DNA of 64,000 bases from positions 1,098,311-1,162,310 of the forward strand of contig NZ_JAPNJW010000001.1 in NCBI RefSeq assembly GCF_026626745.1, given 5' to 3'. The notes below the pieces were generated by a model. It saw only the letters and a list, made by a program, of their open reading frames with translations, was not told where the DNA came from and made no database searches. This DNA comes from Nannocystis sp. RBIL2 (GTDB lineage Bacteria; Myxococcota_A; Polyangia; Nannocystales; Nannocystaceae). Shown here in pieces: positions 8,176 to 15,952 of this stretch (positions within the stretch are counted from its first letter, which is position 1; each line of letters begins with the position of its first letter). A program made the position numbers and the translations under genes.

Positions 8176-9150
8176 TCACGGAGTCGCCGTCCGCATGAAC
8201 GCCGACTCCGGGAGGATGTGATAGCGCTCGCGGAGCGCCTCGACAGGCTCCTCGATCACCTCCCAGTAGTCCCACCCGTCATTGATGTCGATGGTCATCG
8301 CCGCCCCGCGGCGGACGGCCACGAGCAGCCGCGCCGGGTCCATCTGCAGGCGCGCGGGCGGGATGTTGGGCGCCGTCTGCAGCCCGAGCTGGAATTGCGA
8401 CAGCACAAACGCGAACCAGTTGTGCACCTCGTAGGACGAGTAGCCGGCGCTGAACGCCGCTGCCAAGATCTCCTGATCCGGCCTCGTGCCGTAGCCGGAC
8501 AGGATGTGGGTCATGTCGTGGAACACCATCGCCTCGGGCGGCGCGTACGCCTCGCCCGGGAACGCGAACTCGTTGGCGACCATGTACTCGAAGTAGCTGC
8601 GGCCGAGGCTGCCTGCCGGTAGCCGGCCGAGCGCGAGGTAACGGGCCGTGAGCACCGGATCCTGGTGAAGGCCCAGCATCCCCAGGATCGCCTTGGGGAT
8701 GATCGCCCGGCCCTGGACCGCCGCCATCTCGGCGATCTTCTTCGGCGCCCACTGGCGGCGGACGATGTCGAGCCGGGCGCGGCGATAGTGGCCGCGAGCC
8801 AGGCGATCGAGGTTGTGCACGGCCGAGCTCTCGACGCCGAGCGCCGCCGCGAACGCGGCGACCAGATCGGCCTCGGCCTGTCCGACCTCGCCGTCGGCCA
8901 TCGCCATCACCAGCATCGCGGCGACCAGCTGGAAGCGCAGCGGCGGCGGCGTGAACCCTGCGGCGAGCTCGGCCGGGGCGATCGGCTCGAGCAGGTCGAG
9001 GTCGCGCTCGCTGCCGTCGCCGAGGAGGGCGTCGGCCGCCCGCAGCACCGCCGCCTCACCGTCGCGGAGCGGCCCGTCGACGCGGGCGACGGTAGCGAGG
9101 GTCCGCAGGCCGAGGGTGAGGTGCTCTGGATCGGGGATGAAGAATTCCAT
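8176..9150 (-). CDS. TerB-like / Coq4-like fusion protein
   Basis: A two-domain cytoplasmic protein of ~324 aa. Residues ~70-130 look like the helical TerB tellurite-resistance domain, with the acidic signature MADGEVGQAEADL. The C-terminal part carries H211-D212-x-x-H215 followed eleven residues later by E227. This HDxxHx11E is the metal-binding signature of Coq4, a protein of ubiquinone biosynthesis in mitochondria and proteobacteria. I know of no standard TerB-Coq4 fusion; the role may be lipid or quinone related, but that is inference. The ATG at 9150 has AGGAG about 8 nt upstream. The promoter at 9186-9214 lies inside a palindromic operator shared with the divergent TetR gene. Confidence 0.7.
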   Translation of the reverse strand: MEFFIPDPEHLTLGLRTLATVARVDGPLRDGEAAVLRAADALLGDGSERDLDLLEPIAPAELAAGFTPPPLRFQLVAAMLVMAMADGEVGQAEADLVAAFAAALGVESSAVHNLDRLARGHYRRARLDIVRRQWAPKKIAEMAAVQGRAIIPKAILGMLGLHQDPVLTARYLALGRLPAGSLGRSYFEYMVANEFAFPGEAYAPPEAMVFHDMTHILSGYGTRPDQEILAAAFSAGYSSYEVHNWFAFVLSQFQLGLQTAPNIPPARLQMDPARLLVAVRRGAAMTIDINDGWDYWEVIEEPVEALRERYHILPESAFMRTATP

Positions 9151-9175
9151 GGCGCGCTCCTGGCTCGAATGGGCG

Positions 9176-9214
9176 TTGAAACAAAATGATAGATTACACT
9201 TCAACTTGTTTCAA
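9176..9214. promoter_or_regulatory. Palindromic operator and embedded promoter of TerB-Coq4 gene
   Basis: Perfect 9-bp arms TTGAAACAA (9176-9184) and TTGTTTCAA (9206-9214) flank a 21-nt spacer. On the minus strand the right arm supplies a -35 TTGAAA (9214-9209), followed after 17 nt by TATCAT (9191-9186). A regulator bound here would block this promoter. The adjacent double-HTH TetR protein is the natural candidate. Confidence 0.65.
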
Positions 9215-9233
9215 GGCCTGGTATCCTCTCCCC

Positions 9234-10033
9234 ATGCCCCCGGACGACCCCGCCCGCGCGCGGATCCTCGACGCGGCCCAGGAGCTGCTCGACCTGCGCG
9301 CAGGCCCGCTCCGGCTCGCCGACGTCGCGGTCCGGGCCGGGCTCTCGCGCGCGTCGCTCTACCGGCGGTTCGCCGACCGCCAGGCGCTGCTCGACGCCCT
9401 CCAGGCGGAGCGTGGCGTCGCGGCCGGCGAGCCGGGGCTCGACCTCCGGCGGACCATCCTCGCCGGCGCGCGCGAGGCCTTCAACGCCAGCGGGCTCGGT
9501 GGGGCGACCATGGACGACGTCGCATCCCGGGCCGGGGTCGGCGTCGCCAGCGTCTATCGCCACTTCGAGGACAAGGCCGGGCTCCTGCGGGCGCTGCTCG
9601 CCGATTTCGAGATCGACGCGCTGGCCGGGCAGCTCGAAGCCGCGTCGTCAGCCCCCTCGAGGCGTTCCTGCGGCTCGCGGCCCGGGGGATCATCGCGTTC
9701 TTCCTCGACAATCGGTTCGCGCTGGTGATGGTGGTCGATCCGAGCGACGCGACGCGCGAGATCGTGGCCAGCGCGCGTGAGACCAGCGCGCTGCGCCTCA
9801 CGCCGGCCCTCACAGCCGCGTTCGCCGAGCGCCTCCGTGCCGGCGAGATCGTCGCCGACGAAGACCCACGGGAGCTCGCGGCCGCGCTCGTCGGCCTCTG
9901 CATCGCCGCGGTCGCGCTCACGCCGGCCACCGTCGACGATCCCGACGCCGCGGCCCGCCGGGTCGCCTGTCGGTTCACCCGGGCGATCGCTCGCCGAGTC
10001 CCGGTCGCCGCGACAGGCCGGCGCGCGACCTGA
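9234..10033 (+). CDS. TetR-family regulator with two HTH domains; frameshift at a C run
   Basis: The gene encodes two consecutive TetR-type DNA-binding domains. The first is ILDAAQELLDL...DVAVRAGLSRASLYRRF and the second is ILAGAREAFNA...DVASRAGVGVASVYRHF. Ordinary TetR proteins have one HTH and dimerise. After codon ~140 the frame breaks at a run of five C (9652-9656). One extra C would join it to a normal TetR-like ligand domain (LEAFLRLAARGIIAFF...) ending at 10033. This may be a sequencing indel or a real mutation. ATG 9234 was chosen because an upstream ATG at 9186 lies inside the operator. It probably represses the divergent TerB-Coq4 gene. Confidence 0.7.
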
Positions 10034-10063
10034 TCGACGATTCGCTACGCGACGACTTGCAGG

Positions 10064-11047
10064 TCAGACCTGCTCCAGGCGCCACACAGTCGTCTGCCGG
10101 GTCCCGTCGCGCCACACGACGGCGGCAAACCGGTCCGGGGCCAACGGGGCGGCGATCTCGATGAACCCCTCGCCGTCACTCACCGCGTCGAAACCCACCA
10201 ATGGGACCACTTCAGCTTCGCGGAGATCGGCGGTGGCCACCATCGGCCCCTGCTCCGTCGCCAGGAGCAGCACATGCTCGTCGTCGAGGAAGCCGCCCCA
10301 TACATCGATCCCCATCTGCACCTCCGGCAGGTCCTCGGCCACCTCGAGACGCGCCGCGATGTCGAGCTCCGGCCACGTCGCCACCACCGCGCAATTCGGG
10401 TCGCTGGGATAAGGCGGCAGCAGCACGCGTGTGCCGTCTGGGCTGAATCCCCGGTTCACGAACGCCTCGGCAGGAAACACCTCGCGGACCGTCAGCGCGT
10501 CACCATCGGCACGGATCACGGCGAGCACGCTGCCGTCTTGACCCATGATGAAGTCGCAGAGGACCGCCGCATCGGTGGGGTGGACGAGGGCGTGCGCCCA
10601 CGCGGCGTCGGCCTCGACTCGTTGCTCGTCGAACACGACCCCCTCCAGGTCCATCAGCAGCACCCGGTGGAACTCCGAGAAGGAGCGCCCCTCTGCGTGG
10701 GCGCCCGGCGCGGTGACGACGAGGCGGTCCGGCGCGATGAACGTGGCGGAGTCCGCCGCCACCGCGACGACGACGGCGCTCGGATGGACGGTGTCCGCCA
10801 CGATGCACAACCCGCCGTCGACCGCAGCGACGAGGGCGCTGAGATCGGCGCGCGCATCGAGCAGCTTCGCTGCGGAGGGCAAGCCGATGGATAATTGACG
10901 GAGGGGCCGCAGGTCCTGGTCCCACGCGGTGAGAGTCCCGTCCTTGAGAGTGAGACGAGGTCCGCGCGAGGTCCGGGTCAGGGGCAGCTTCCCGTCGAGC
11001 TCTGGCACCGTTCGGACCCACTTCGCTCGCATCGGCATGGGCAGCAC
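10064..11047 (-). CDS. Hypothetical protein, possible beta-propeller
   Basis: About 327 aa, without signal peptide or membrane segment. It has recurring beta-rich blades of the WD40-like type, each ending near a short motif such as GFSPDGTRVLL, ALVHPTDAAVLCDF and SGLPSAAKLL-like turns, suggesting a propeller scaffold. No catalytic motif was recognised. The start could be GTG 11047, ATG 11038 or ATG 11032. It converges with the TetR gene, 30 bp apart, and a 6-bp hairpin (10059-10073) covers its stop codon. Confidence 0.5.
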   Translation of the reverse strand: MLPMPMRAKWVRTVPELDGKLPLTRTSRGPRLTLKDGTLTAWDQDLRPLRQLSIGLPSAAKLLDARADLSALVAAVDGGLCIVADTVHPSAVVVAVAADSATFIAPDRLVVTAPGAHAEGRSFSEFHRVLLMDLEGVVFDEQRVEADAAWAHALVHPTDAAVLCDFIMGQDGSVLAVIRADGDALTVREVFPAEAFVNRGFSPDGTRVLLPPYPSDPNCAVVATWPELDIAARLEVAEDLPEVQMGIDVWGGFLDDEHVLLLATEQGPMVATADLREAEVVPLVGFDAVSDGEGFIEIAAPLAPDRFAAVVWRDGTRQTTVWRLEQV

Positions 11048-11083
11048 CTTAGCAGCCCCGCGGCCGGCGGCGAGCGTCCGATG

Positions 11084-11683
11084 TCAGTCACACGCGGGCG
11101 GCGGCTCCGAGCCATCAGAATCCAACCCCGGCTCGCACAGGCCGAAGCCCATCGGTGTGCAGCTCATGGTGTAGAACGCGTGCGTCCCGAGCTCGTCGGC
11201 GACGCACACGACCTTCCCCCACAGCTTGCAGATCGTGAACGGCCGGCAGCCGAGGAAGACCGACGCCTCCCTGTCGCGCACGCACCACTGCGAATCGGCG
11301 CACTCGGCCGGGACGCCGAAGAGAGCCGTACACGCGTCGCCCATGGCCTTGCACCCGGCCTCGTCGGCGACGGCGAAGCAACCGTCGGGATCGGCCTCGG
11401 GCGGCTCGCCCGACGGCCCCACGACCAGGACACACGCCTCGGCCCCCGTCGTCGTCGTCCCGCTCGCGGTCGCGGTCGCGGACGTCGACGTCGGGTCCGG
11501 TGAACCGGTCGTGGTCGATCCGGGGCTCGTCGTGCCGCCCGTCGTCTCGGTCGCGTCACCCGCGGTCGTCTCGCCGGGCGCCCGCGTCACGCAAGCGCCC
11601 AGGAGCAGTGGAGCCACGATCACGAGGGCGCCCGGATGCCATGCCATCGCCGCCATCTTCGCGCGCAACGCCGTGACTGACAA
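11084..11683 (-). CDS. Hypothetical Cys-rich lipoprotein
   Basis: A small surface lipoprotein. The hydrophobic leader WHPGALVIVAPLLLGAC ends in a lipobox Cys, followed by a ~45-residue Thr/Ser/Gly/Pro spacer and then a compact domain with ten or more Cys (CFAVADEAGCKAMGDAC, CADSQWC, CEPGL). Such Thr-rich tether plus Cys-rich domain layouts are common in myxobacterial surface proteins. No function can be assigned. The most natural starts are ATG 11656 or 11647, just before the leader; the longest frame starts at 11683. Confidence 0.6.
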   Translation of the reverse strand: MSVTALRAKMAAMAWHPGALVIVAPLLLGACVTRAPGETTAGDATETTGGTTSPGSTTTGSPDPTSTSATATASGTTTTGAEACVLVVGPSGEPPEADPDGCFAVADEAGCKAMGDACTALFGVPAECADSQWCVRDREASVFLGCRPFTICKLWGKVVCVADELGTHAFYTMSCTPMGFGLCEPGLDSDGSEPPPACD

Positions 11684-11746
11684 CCAAGTCGAGCCCTGCC
11701 TTCCGAATCTCCGCCCGGCCTGCCGCGCGCCCGGGCCGTCCGCGCC

Positions 11747-12754
11747 TCACCGCCCGCGCCGCCCCGACTGGCCGCTCGCCCAGGCGGTGTAATCGAACAG
11801 CGGGTCGAACAACGGCCCGCGGTTCGGCGTGCCGAAGTGAATCGTCGGCGTGCGGTCGGCGGTGATCAGGGCGATCAGGCGTTCGACGGTGGCCGCGCCC
11901 GGCAGCAGCATGGCCGTCGGGTCCGGCGAATGCACAGAGTCGGGCCCGAACTCGCGCTCGGCGCGGTGGCGGACCTCCTCGGTCACCGCGATCTTCAGCG
12001 GCAACCACCGCTGCGGCGCTCCTTGCGGTGCGAACGCCCGCCAGGCCACGGCCACCAGCGCCTCCTCGTCGATCGAGAAGCAGTGACACACCTCGGCCCG
12101 CTCGGCCCACAGTCGCATCATCTGCCGCGGCCCGAATCCGAATTGAGTGTCCACGTGGACCGTCGCCGGGCAGGTATCCGCCGTCGCCCACACGTCGCGC
12201 AATTCCTCGAAGCGCTCGAAGCCCGCCTGCGCCGTCAACGTGCGTCCCGCCATCGCCTCGCGCACCCACGCCGGCGCGACCGGCCGCGGCAGCGCCGGCT
12301 CGGGCGACGCGACCACCAGGCGCAGCTCCCACTCCCCCGCCAATCGCTGCAGCGCCGGCCAGTGCTTGTCGAGCCGGACGTCGTTGCGCAGCGCCAGATA
12401 GATCGGCTCCGGCGCGTGCGCCTCACCCCAGCCCCGCCACAGCCGGCGCTCGTCCGCGAGCGCCGCCACAGCGCGCGCCAGCTCGGGCCACTCGTGGTCG
12501 GAGGTAGGTCCGTAGAGGATCGGGCCCGGCTTCGCCCCGTACATCGGCGAGCCCGCGGGCGACACCGGCAGCGGCCAGTCCTCGCGCTGCACGTGCGGGC
12601 TGCCGAGCCGCCCCTCCAGGTCGGCGAAGCTCCGGCGCATCCGCTCGACCTGCTCGCCGCAGGTGCTCAGGGTGATGGCCGGCGGGGTGAGGGCCGCCCC
12701 ACAGAAGGGCAGCGCGAGCGCGAAGGCGCGAAGGAGCAGGCTGGTGCGCGGCAT
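11747..12754 (-). CDS. Hypothetical exported protein
   Basis: About 335 aa with a signal-like N-terminus (MPRTSLLLRAFALALPFCGAA). The mature part mixes helices and strands without a motif I can name. It contains HVDTQFGFGPRQMMRLW, EVCHCFSIDEEAL and a C-terminal ERLIALITADRTPTIHFG that vaguely recalls two-strand envelope biopolymer domains; this is not enough for a call. ATG 12754 was chosen over an upstream start at 12826 because it directly precedes the signal. That ATG sits in a CCGGACATG sequence resembling the repeat cores. Confidence 0.5.
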   Translation of the reverse strand: MPRTSLLLRAFALALPFCGAALTPPAITLSTCGEQVERMRRSFADLEGRLGSPHVQREDWPLPVSPAGSPMYGAKPGPILYGPTSDHEWPELARAVAALADERRLWRGWGEAHAPEPIYLALRNDVRLDKHWPALQRLAGEWELRLVVASPEPALPRPVAPAWVREAMAGRTLTAQAGFERFEELRDVWATADTCPATVHVDTQFGFGPRQMMRLWAERAEVCHCFSIDEEALVAVAWRAFAPQGAPQRWLPLKIAVTEEVRHRAEREFGPDSVHSPDPTAMLLPGAATVERLIALITADRTPTIHFGTPNRGPLFDPLFDYTAWASGQSGRRGR

Positions 12755-13442
12755 GTCCGGCCGCCAACGCGGCGAGGCGCCCGCCGATCTCGCAGTTGTG
12801 GTCCGACTCACGCTACCTCGGGACATGTCCTCCGGGACATGTGATTCCCCGCGCGGACCCGGACCGCAGGCCGTCGCTCACGCCCGCGCGAGGGCCCGCC
12901 GAGCTTTGCCGAGCTCGCTGGCCGGGCCCGGCGCACCTACATGGGACATGTCCTCCGGGACATATGATTCCCCGCGCCCGGCTGCAGGCCGCGCCCGCGC
13001 GCCGGCCCGCAAAGCTCCGCCGAGCTCGCTGGCCCGGCCCGAGGCTCCCCGCCCCGGACATGTCCTCCGGGACATATGATTCCCCGTACCCGAACTGCAA
13101 GCCGCCTCTCGCGCGCGCCCGCGCTCCATACCTTCACCTAGACTCCGATTTTTTACCCGCGCCCCGGGGCGCGTGGAAGCTGACCGCAGCTGGTGCTCCT
13201 CGGCCTCGTCGTTGTCCTCGGTATCGCCAGCCGATCGCCCGCGCCCCCCAGATCCGCGATTCTCGACTCGCGCACCGCAGACCGCTCTCGCCCCGACCTG
13301 CGATTCTCCCTGGCATCCTCAGGCCGCTCGCACACCTGCGGCAGCGGGCCTTTATTCCCGCTTCGCCGCGTACCGGGCCTGTGCGGTCGATCATCGACGC
13401 AGTGACCTTGACCGCTCCCATTCGCTCGCGCACGCTTTCGCC
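12755..13442. other. Long divergent intergenic region
   Basis: 688 bp between divergent genes. The first ~330 bp hold three large tandem units with palindromic pairs (described separately). I see no gene, RNA or clear promoter in 13090-13442. Confidence 0.4.
12821..13085. repeat. Three ~113-122-bp tandem units, each with a 14-bp-offset palindrome pair
   Basis: GGACATGTCC-TCCG-GGACAT occurs at 12821, 12943 and 13056, each followed by RTGATTCCCCG. Between them GCCGAGCTCGCTGGCC and neighbouring sequence are shared, so whole units, not only the palindromes, are duplicated. Unit spacing is 122 and 113 bp. Confidence 0.8.
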
Positions 13443-15080
13443 GTGTCGTTCGTCGCTCGGGTCTCGTCGTCCGCCTGCGCTCTGCTGTTTTTCACCGCCG
13501 CATGCGGCGACGATACGGCCGGCGCGCCCGAGTCGGCCGTTTGCCCGGCCGACGCTCCCACGCGCCTCTGGGCCGCGCCCGCCGACCAGACCCCCGCGCT
13601 CAACGGTCATTTGCAGGACCTGGCGATGATCGGCGACACCCTGTATTTCCGCTGGGGTACCGACATTCCGACCTGGCGGATGTACGCCGCCGATCTGTGC
13701 GGCGACGAGGTCGTCCTGCTCGATCCCACCGATGACCTCGTCGATCGCTTCATGCTGAGCGGCACCGACGCTGTGGGCCGCATCGCCTTCGGCTTTCGCT
13801 ACGCCGACGGTGCCGTGGTCCGGCTCGATCGCCTCGAGGTCGAGGGCATCGACGAGCCGGTCGAGGTCGGTCGATTCGGCAACGCCGAGCCCGCGGGCTG
13901 GAGCGCGGGCGTCGACGCGATGTACTTCACCAGCACGCCCGAAGTCGACGGCGAATGGGTCCCCGTCGCCGCCGGCCTGGGCGCGCGGCCGTTGACGCTC
14001 TGGCGCCTCGGCGGCGACCCGGGCGACGTGCTCGAGCGCCTGCCCGGCGAGTTCATCGACGTCGCGTTCCCGGACACGTTCGCGGGCGAGCCGGCCGGCG
14101 CCGGCCCGGCGCTCACCCTCACCGACGCCGGCGAGCTGCGGGTCTACGACCTGCAGGGCGACGAGGTCGCCGCCATCGACCAGGTGCGTCGCGCCCAGCG
14201 CGCGCCCGGAGGAAGCCGCGTCGTGTGGCAGCAGATCGGCGACGACGAGGTCGAGGCCACCTTCGTGCGCGACCTGGCCACCGGCGTCGACCTCGAGCTG
14301 ACCCCCAATGCCCACACCGCGATCTCGTGGGGTCGCCTCGACTTCGAGCAGCGCCTCACCGGCACCTGGCACTGGGTCGACGACGACTGGCTCGGCCTCG
14401 TCGGCCCTGCCGACACCCTGGTGGCCGTCCACGACGCCGCCACCGGCGAGGCGATCGAGGTGCCCGCGCATGCCCGCGTGCTCGCGGGCTCGACCCACGG
14501 CTTCTGGCTGCTGCTGCCCTCCGCCGACGACGAGACCGTCGCCGCGCTGTGGAACCCGCGCGACGGCGAGCTGTTCGAGTGGTACCGCCAGTCGTCGACC
14601 TACCCGTTCATCCGCCTGCCGATGATCGTCGGCGACGATTGGTACTACCTCCGCAACGATCAGAACAACCACAATCGCGGCAGCTGGTGGCGCATCGATC
14701 GCACCACCGGCGCCTGGACCGAGCTGCTGCCCACGCTCGGCGTGCCGTTCCACGAGCTCGAGGACGGCCGGATCGTCACCTCGCTCGATAATACCGGCGA
14801 CGCGTACGTCCGCCTCGCCGTCGTCGACCTCGACACCCGCGTCTACACCACCATCGCCGAGGACGTCGTCTACGGGTTCGTCCACGAGCCCGAGCACGGC
14901 GTCTACTACCTCGACGCCCAGGGCCCCGGCCTCGGCCTGTGGGTCGCGCCGCTCCCCGAGGCCTCCACCGCGCCTCGCAGCCGGCGTGAACCCGGCCTGC
15001 GCAGCGGCGGTCCGCGGATCGATGCTGCGCAGTACCCCGGCGGCGCCGACCTCGGCCCGTTCGGCGTCGCGCCGCGCTGA
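13443..15080 (+). CDS. Hypothetical lipoprotein, probable beta-propeller
   Basis: About 545 aa. GTG 13443 gives a lipoprotein signal (SFVARVSSSACALLFFTAAC) followed directly by acidic residues. The mature protein has repeated strand-turn units with Asp/Gly-rich turns and Trp (LAMIGDTLYFRWGTD, VPFHELEDGRIVTSL, LPMIVGDDWYYL), like surface beta-propeller proteins that read as IDRTTGAWT repeats. No enzyme motif is visible. It is predicted to be anchored in the outer membrane or periplasm. An in-frame start further upstream exists but would bury the signal. Confidence 0.6.
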   Translation: MSFVARVSSSACALLFFTAACGDDTAGAPESAVCPADAPTRLWAAPADQTPALNGHLQDLAMIGDTLYFRWGTDIPTWRMYAADLCGDEVVLLDPTDDLVDRFMLSGTDAVGRIAFGFRYADGAVVRLDRLEVEGIDEPVEVGRFGNAEPAGWSAGVDAMYFTSTPEVDGEWVPVAAGLGARPLTLWRLGGDPGDVLERLPGEFIDVAFPDTFAGEPAGAGPALTLTDAGELRVYDLQGDEVAAIDQVRRAQRAPGGSRVVWQQIGDDEVEATFVRDLATGVDLELTPNAHTAISWGRLDFEQRLTGTWHWVDDDWLGLVGPADTLVAVHDAATGEAIEVPAHARVLAGSTHGFWLLLPSADDETVAALWNPRDGELFEWYRQSSTYPFIRLPMIVGDDWYYLRNDQNNHNRGSWWRIDRTTGAWTELLPTLGVPFHELEDGRIVTSLDNTGDAYVRLAVVDLDTRVYTTIAEDVVYGFVHEPEHGVYYLDAQGPGLGLWVAPLPEASTAPRSRREPGLRSGGPRIDAAQYPGGADLGPFGVAPR

Positions 15081-15159
15081 CGCATCACTGCAGTCGATCG
15101 CCCCGTCGGCCCGCTTCGCCCTCACCGCCGCTGCCGGCGCGCTGACGAATCACGCGCCC

Positions 15160-15894
15160 TCACTTCGTGCGCCGGCGCGGCGCCTCGCTGACCTCCTCGA
15201 TCAGCGTCGGCTCCGGCTCGAGGCACGTCGGGTCGTCGAAGCGCGGGCTATTGACGCGGGTCGACACGGGAGTGTCGACCAGCATGTCGTCGGGCGCCGG
15301 GCCCAGCAGGTGCGCCAGGGCTGTCTTTTCGGCCATGTTCGCCGTGCGCGGCAGCGGGGCCAGCCAGCGGCCGAGCTGTCCGCGCGGCACGATCGCCGGC
15401 ATGCGGTCGTGGTGGCGTCCGACCGTGTGATTGGCCCCCGTGGTGAGGATCGCGAAGTGGCGCTTCACCTCGCCGGTCTGCTCGTCGCGCACGTCCGTGT
15501 AGATGCCGGCGAACACGATCAGGCGGCCGTTCGACGTGTGGAACCAGTGCGGCCGGCGGTGCTCTTTCGGCCCCGACCACTCGTAGAACCCGTCGGCCAG
15601 CACCCCGCAGCGGCCGCGCGCGAACACCTCGCGCGAGCTCGGCGCCGTCGCGGCCGACTCTGCGCGCACGTTGATCTGCGCGCCCGGGCGGCCCCCGGCG
15701 AGGTGGAGGCCCCACACGCCGAGCTCGAGGCGGCGACCCTCCTCGGGCTCCTCGCACACGATCGTCGTCGGCTGCGTCGGCGCGATGTTGTAGCGCGGGC
15801 GGTACTCGTCGCGCAGCTGCGGCGAGATCTCCGCCTGCACCACGCGCGCGAGCGCCTCGAGGTCGGGGGTCGTCAGCGTGTAGCGGCCGCACAT
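15160..15894 (-). CDS. SRAP-domain protein (YedK/HMCES-like, abasic-site DNA crosslinker)
   Basis: SRAP proteins protect single-stranded DNA by forming a thiazolidine link between the residue-2 Cys and an abasic site. The start is fixed by this chemistry: ATG 15894 gives MCGRYTL with Cys2. Other family features follow: RYNIAPTQ, INVRAES, CGVLADGFYEW with the active-site Glu, and HDRMPAIV with the catalytic His. Length (~244 aa) is normal. The longer frame to 16071 is not used. The gene is divergent from the channel gene, with coding starts only ~58 bp apart, so the two share a promoter region. Confidence 0.9.
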   Translation of the reverse strand: MCGRYTLTTPDLEALARVVQAEISPQLRDEYRPRYNIAPTQPTTIVCEEPEEGRRLELGVWGLHLAGGRPGAQINVRAESAATAPSSREVFARGRCGVLADGFYEWSGPKEHRRPHWFHTSNGRLIVFAGIYTDVRDEQTGEVKRHFAILTTGANHTVGRHHDRMPAIVPRGQLGRWLAPLPRTANMAEKTALAHLLGPAPDDMLVDTPVSTRVNSPRFDDPTCLEPEPTLIEEVSEAPRRRTK

Positions 15895-15952
15895 GTCGTC
15901 AGTGTCGCGCGGGACCGCCCCTTCGGCCAGTCCCTCGGTTATCTTTCTCCGC

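Noticed and set aside
9186..9728. TetR start at ATG 9186
   Set aside because: It lies inside the operator and the -10 of the divergent promoter; ATG 9234 gives a normal N-terminus.
10059..10073. GCAGGT-CAG-ACCTGC as a terminator
   Set aside because: Only a 6-bp stem with a 3-nt loop and it covers a stop codon; too weak to call.
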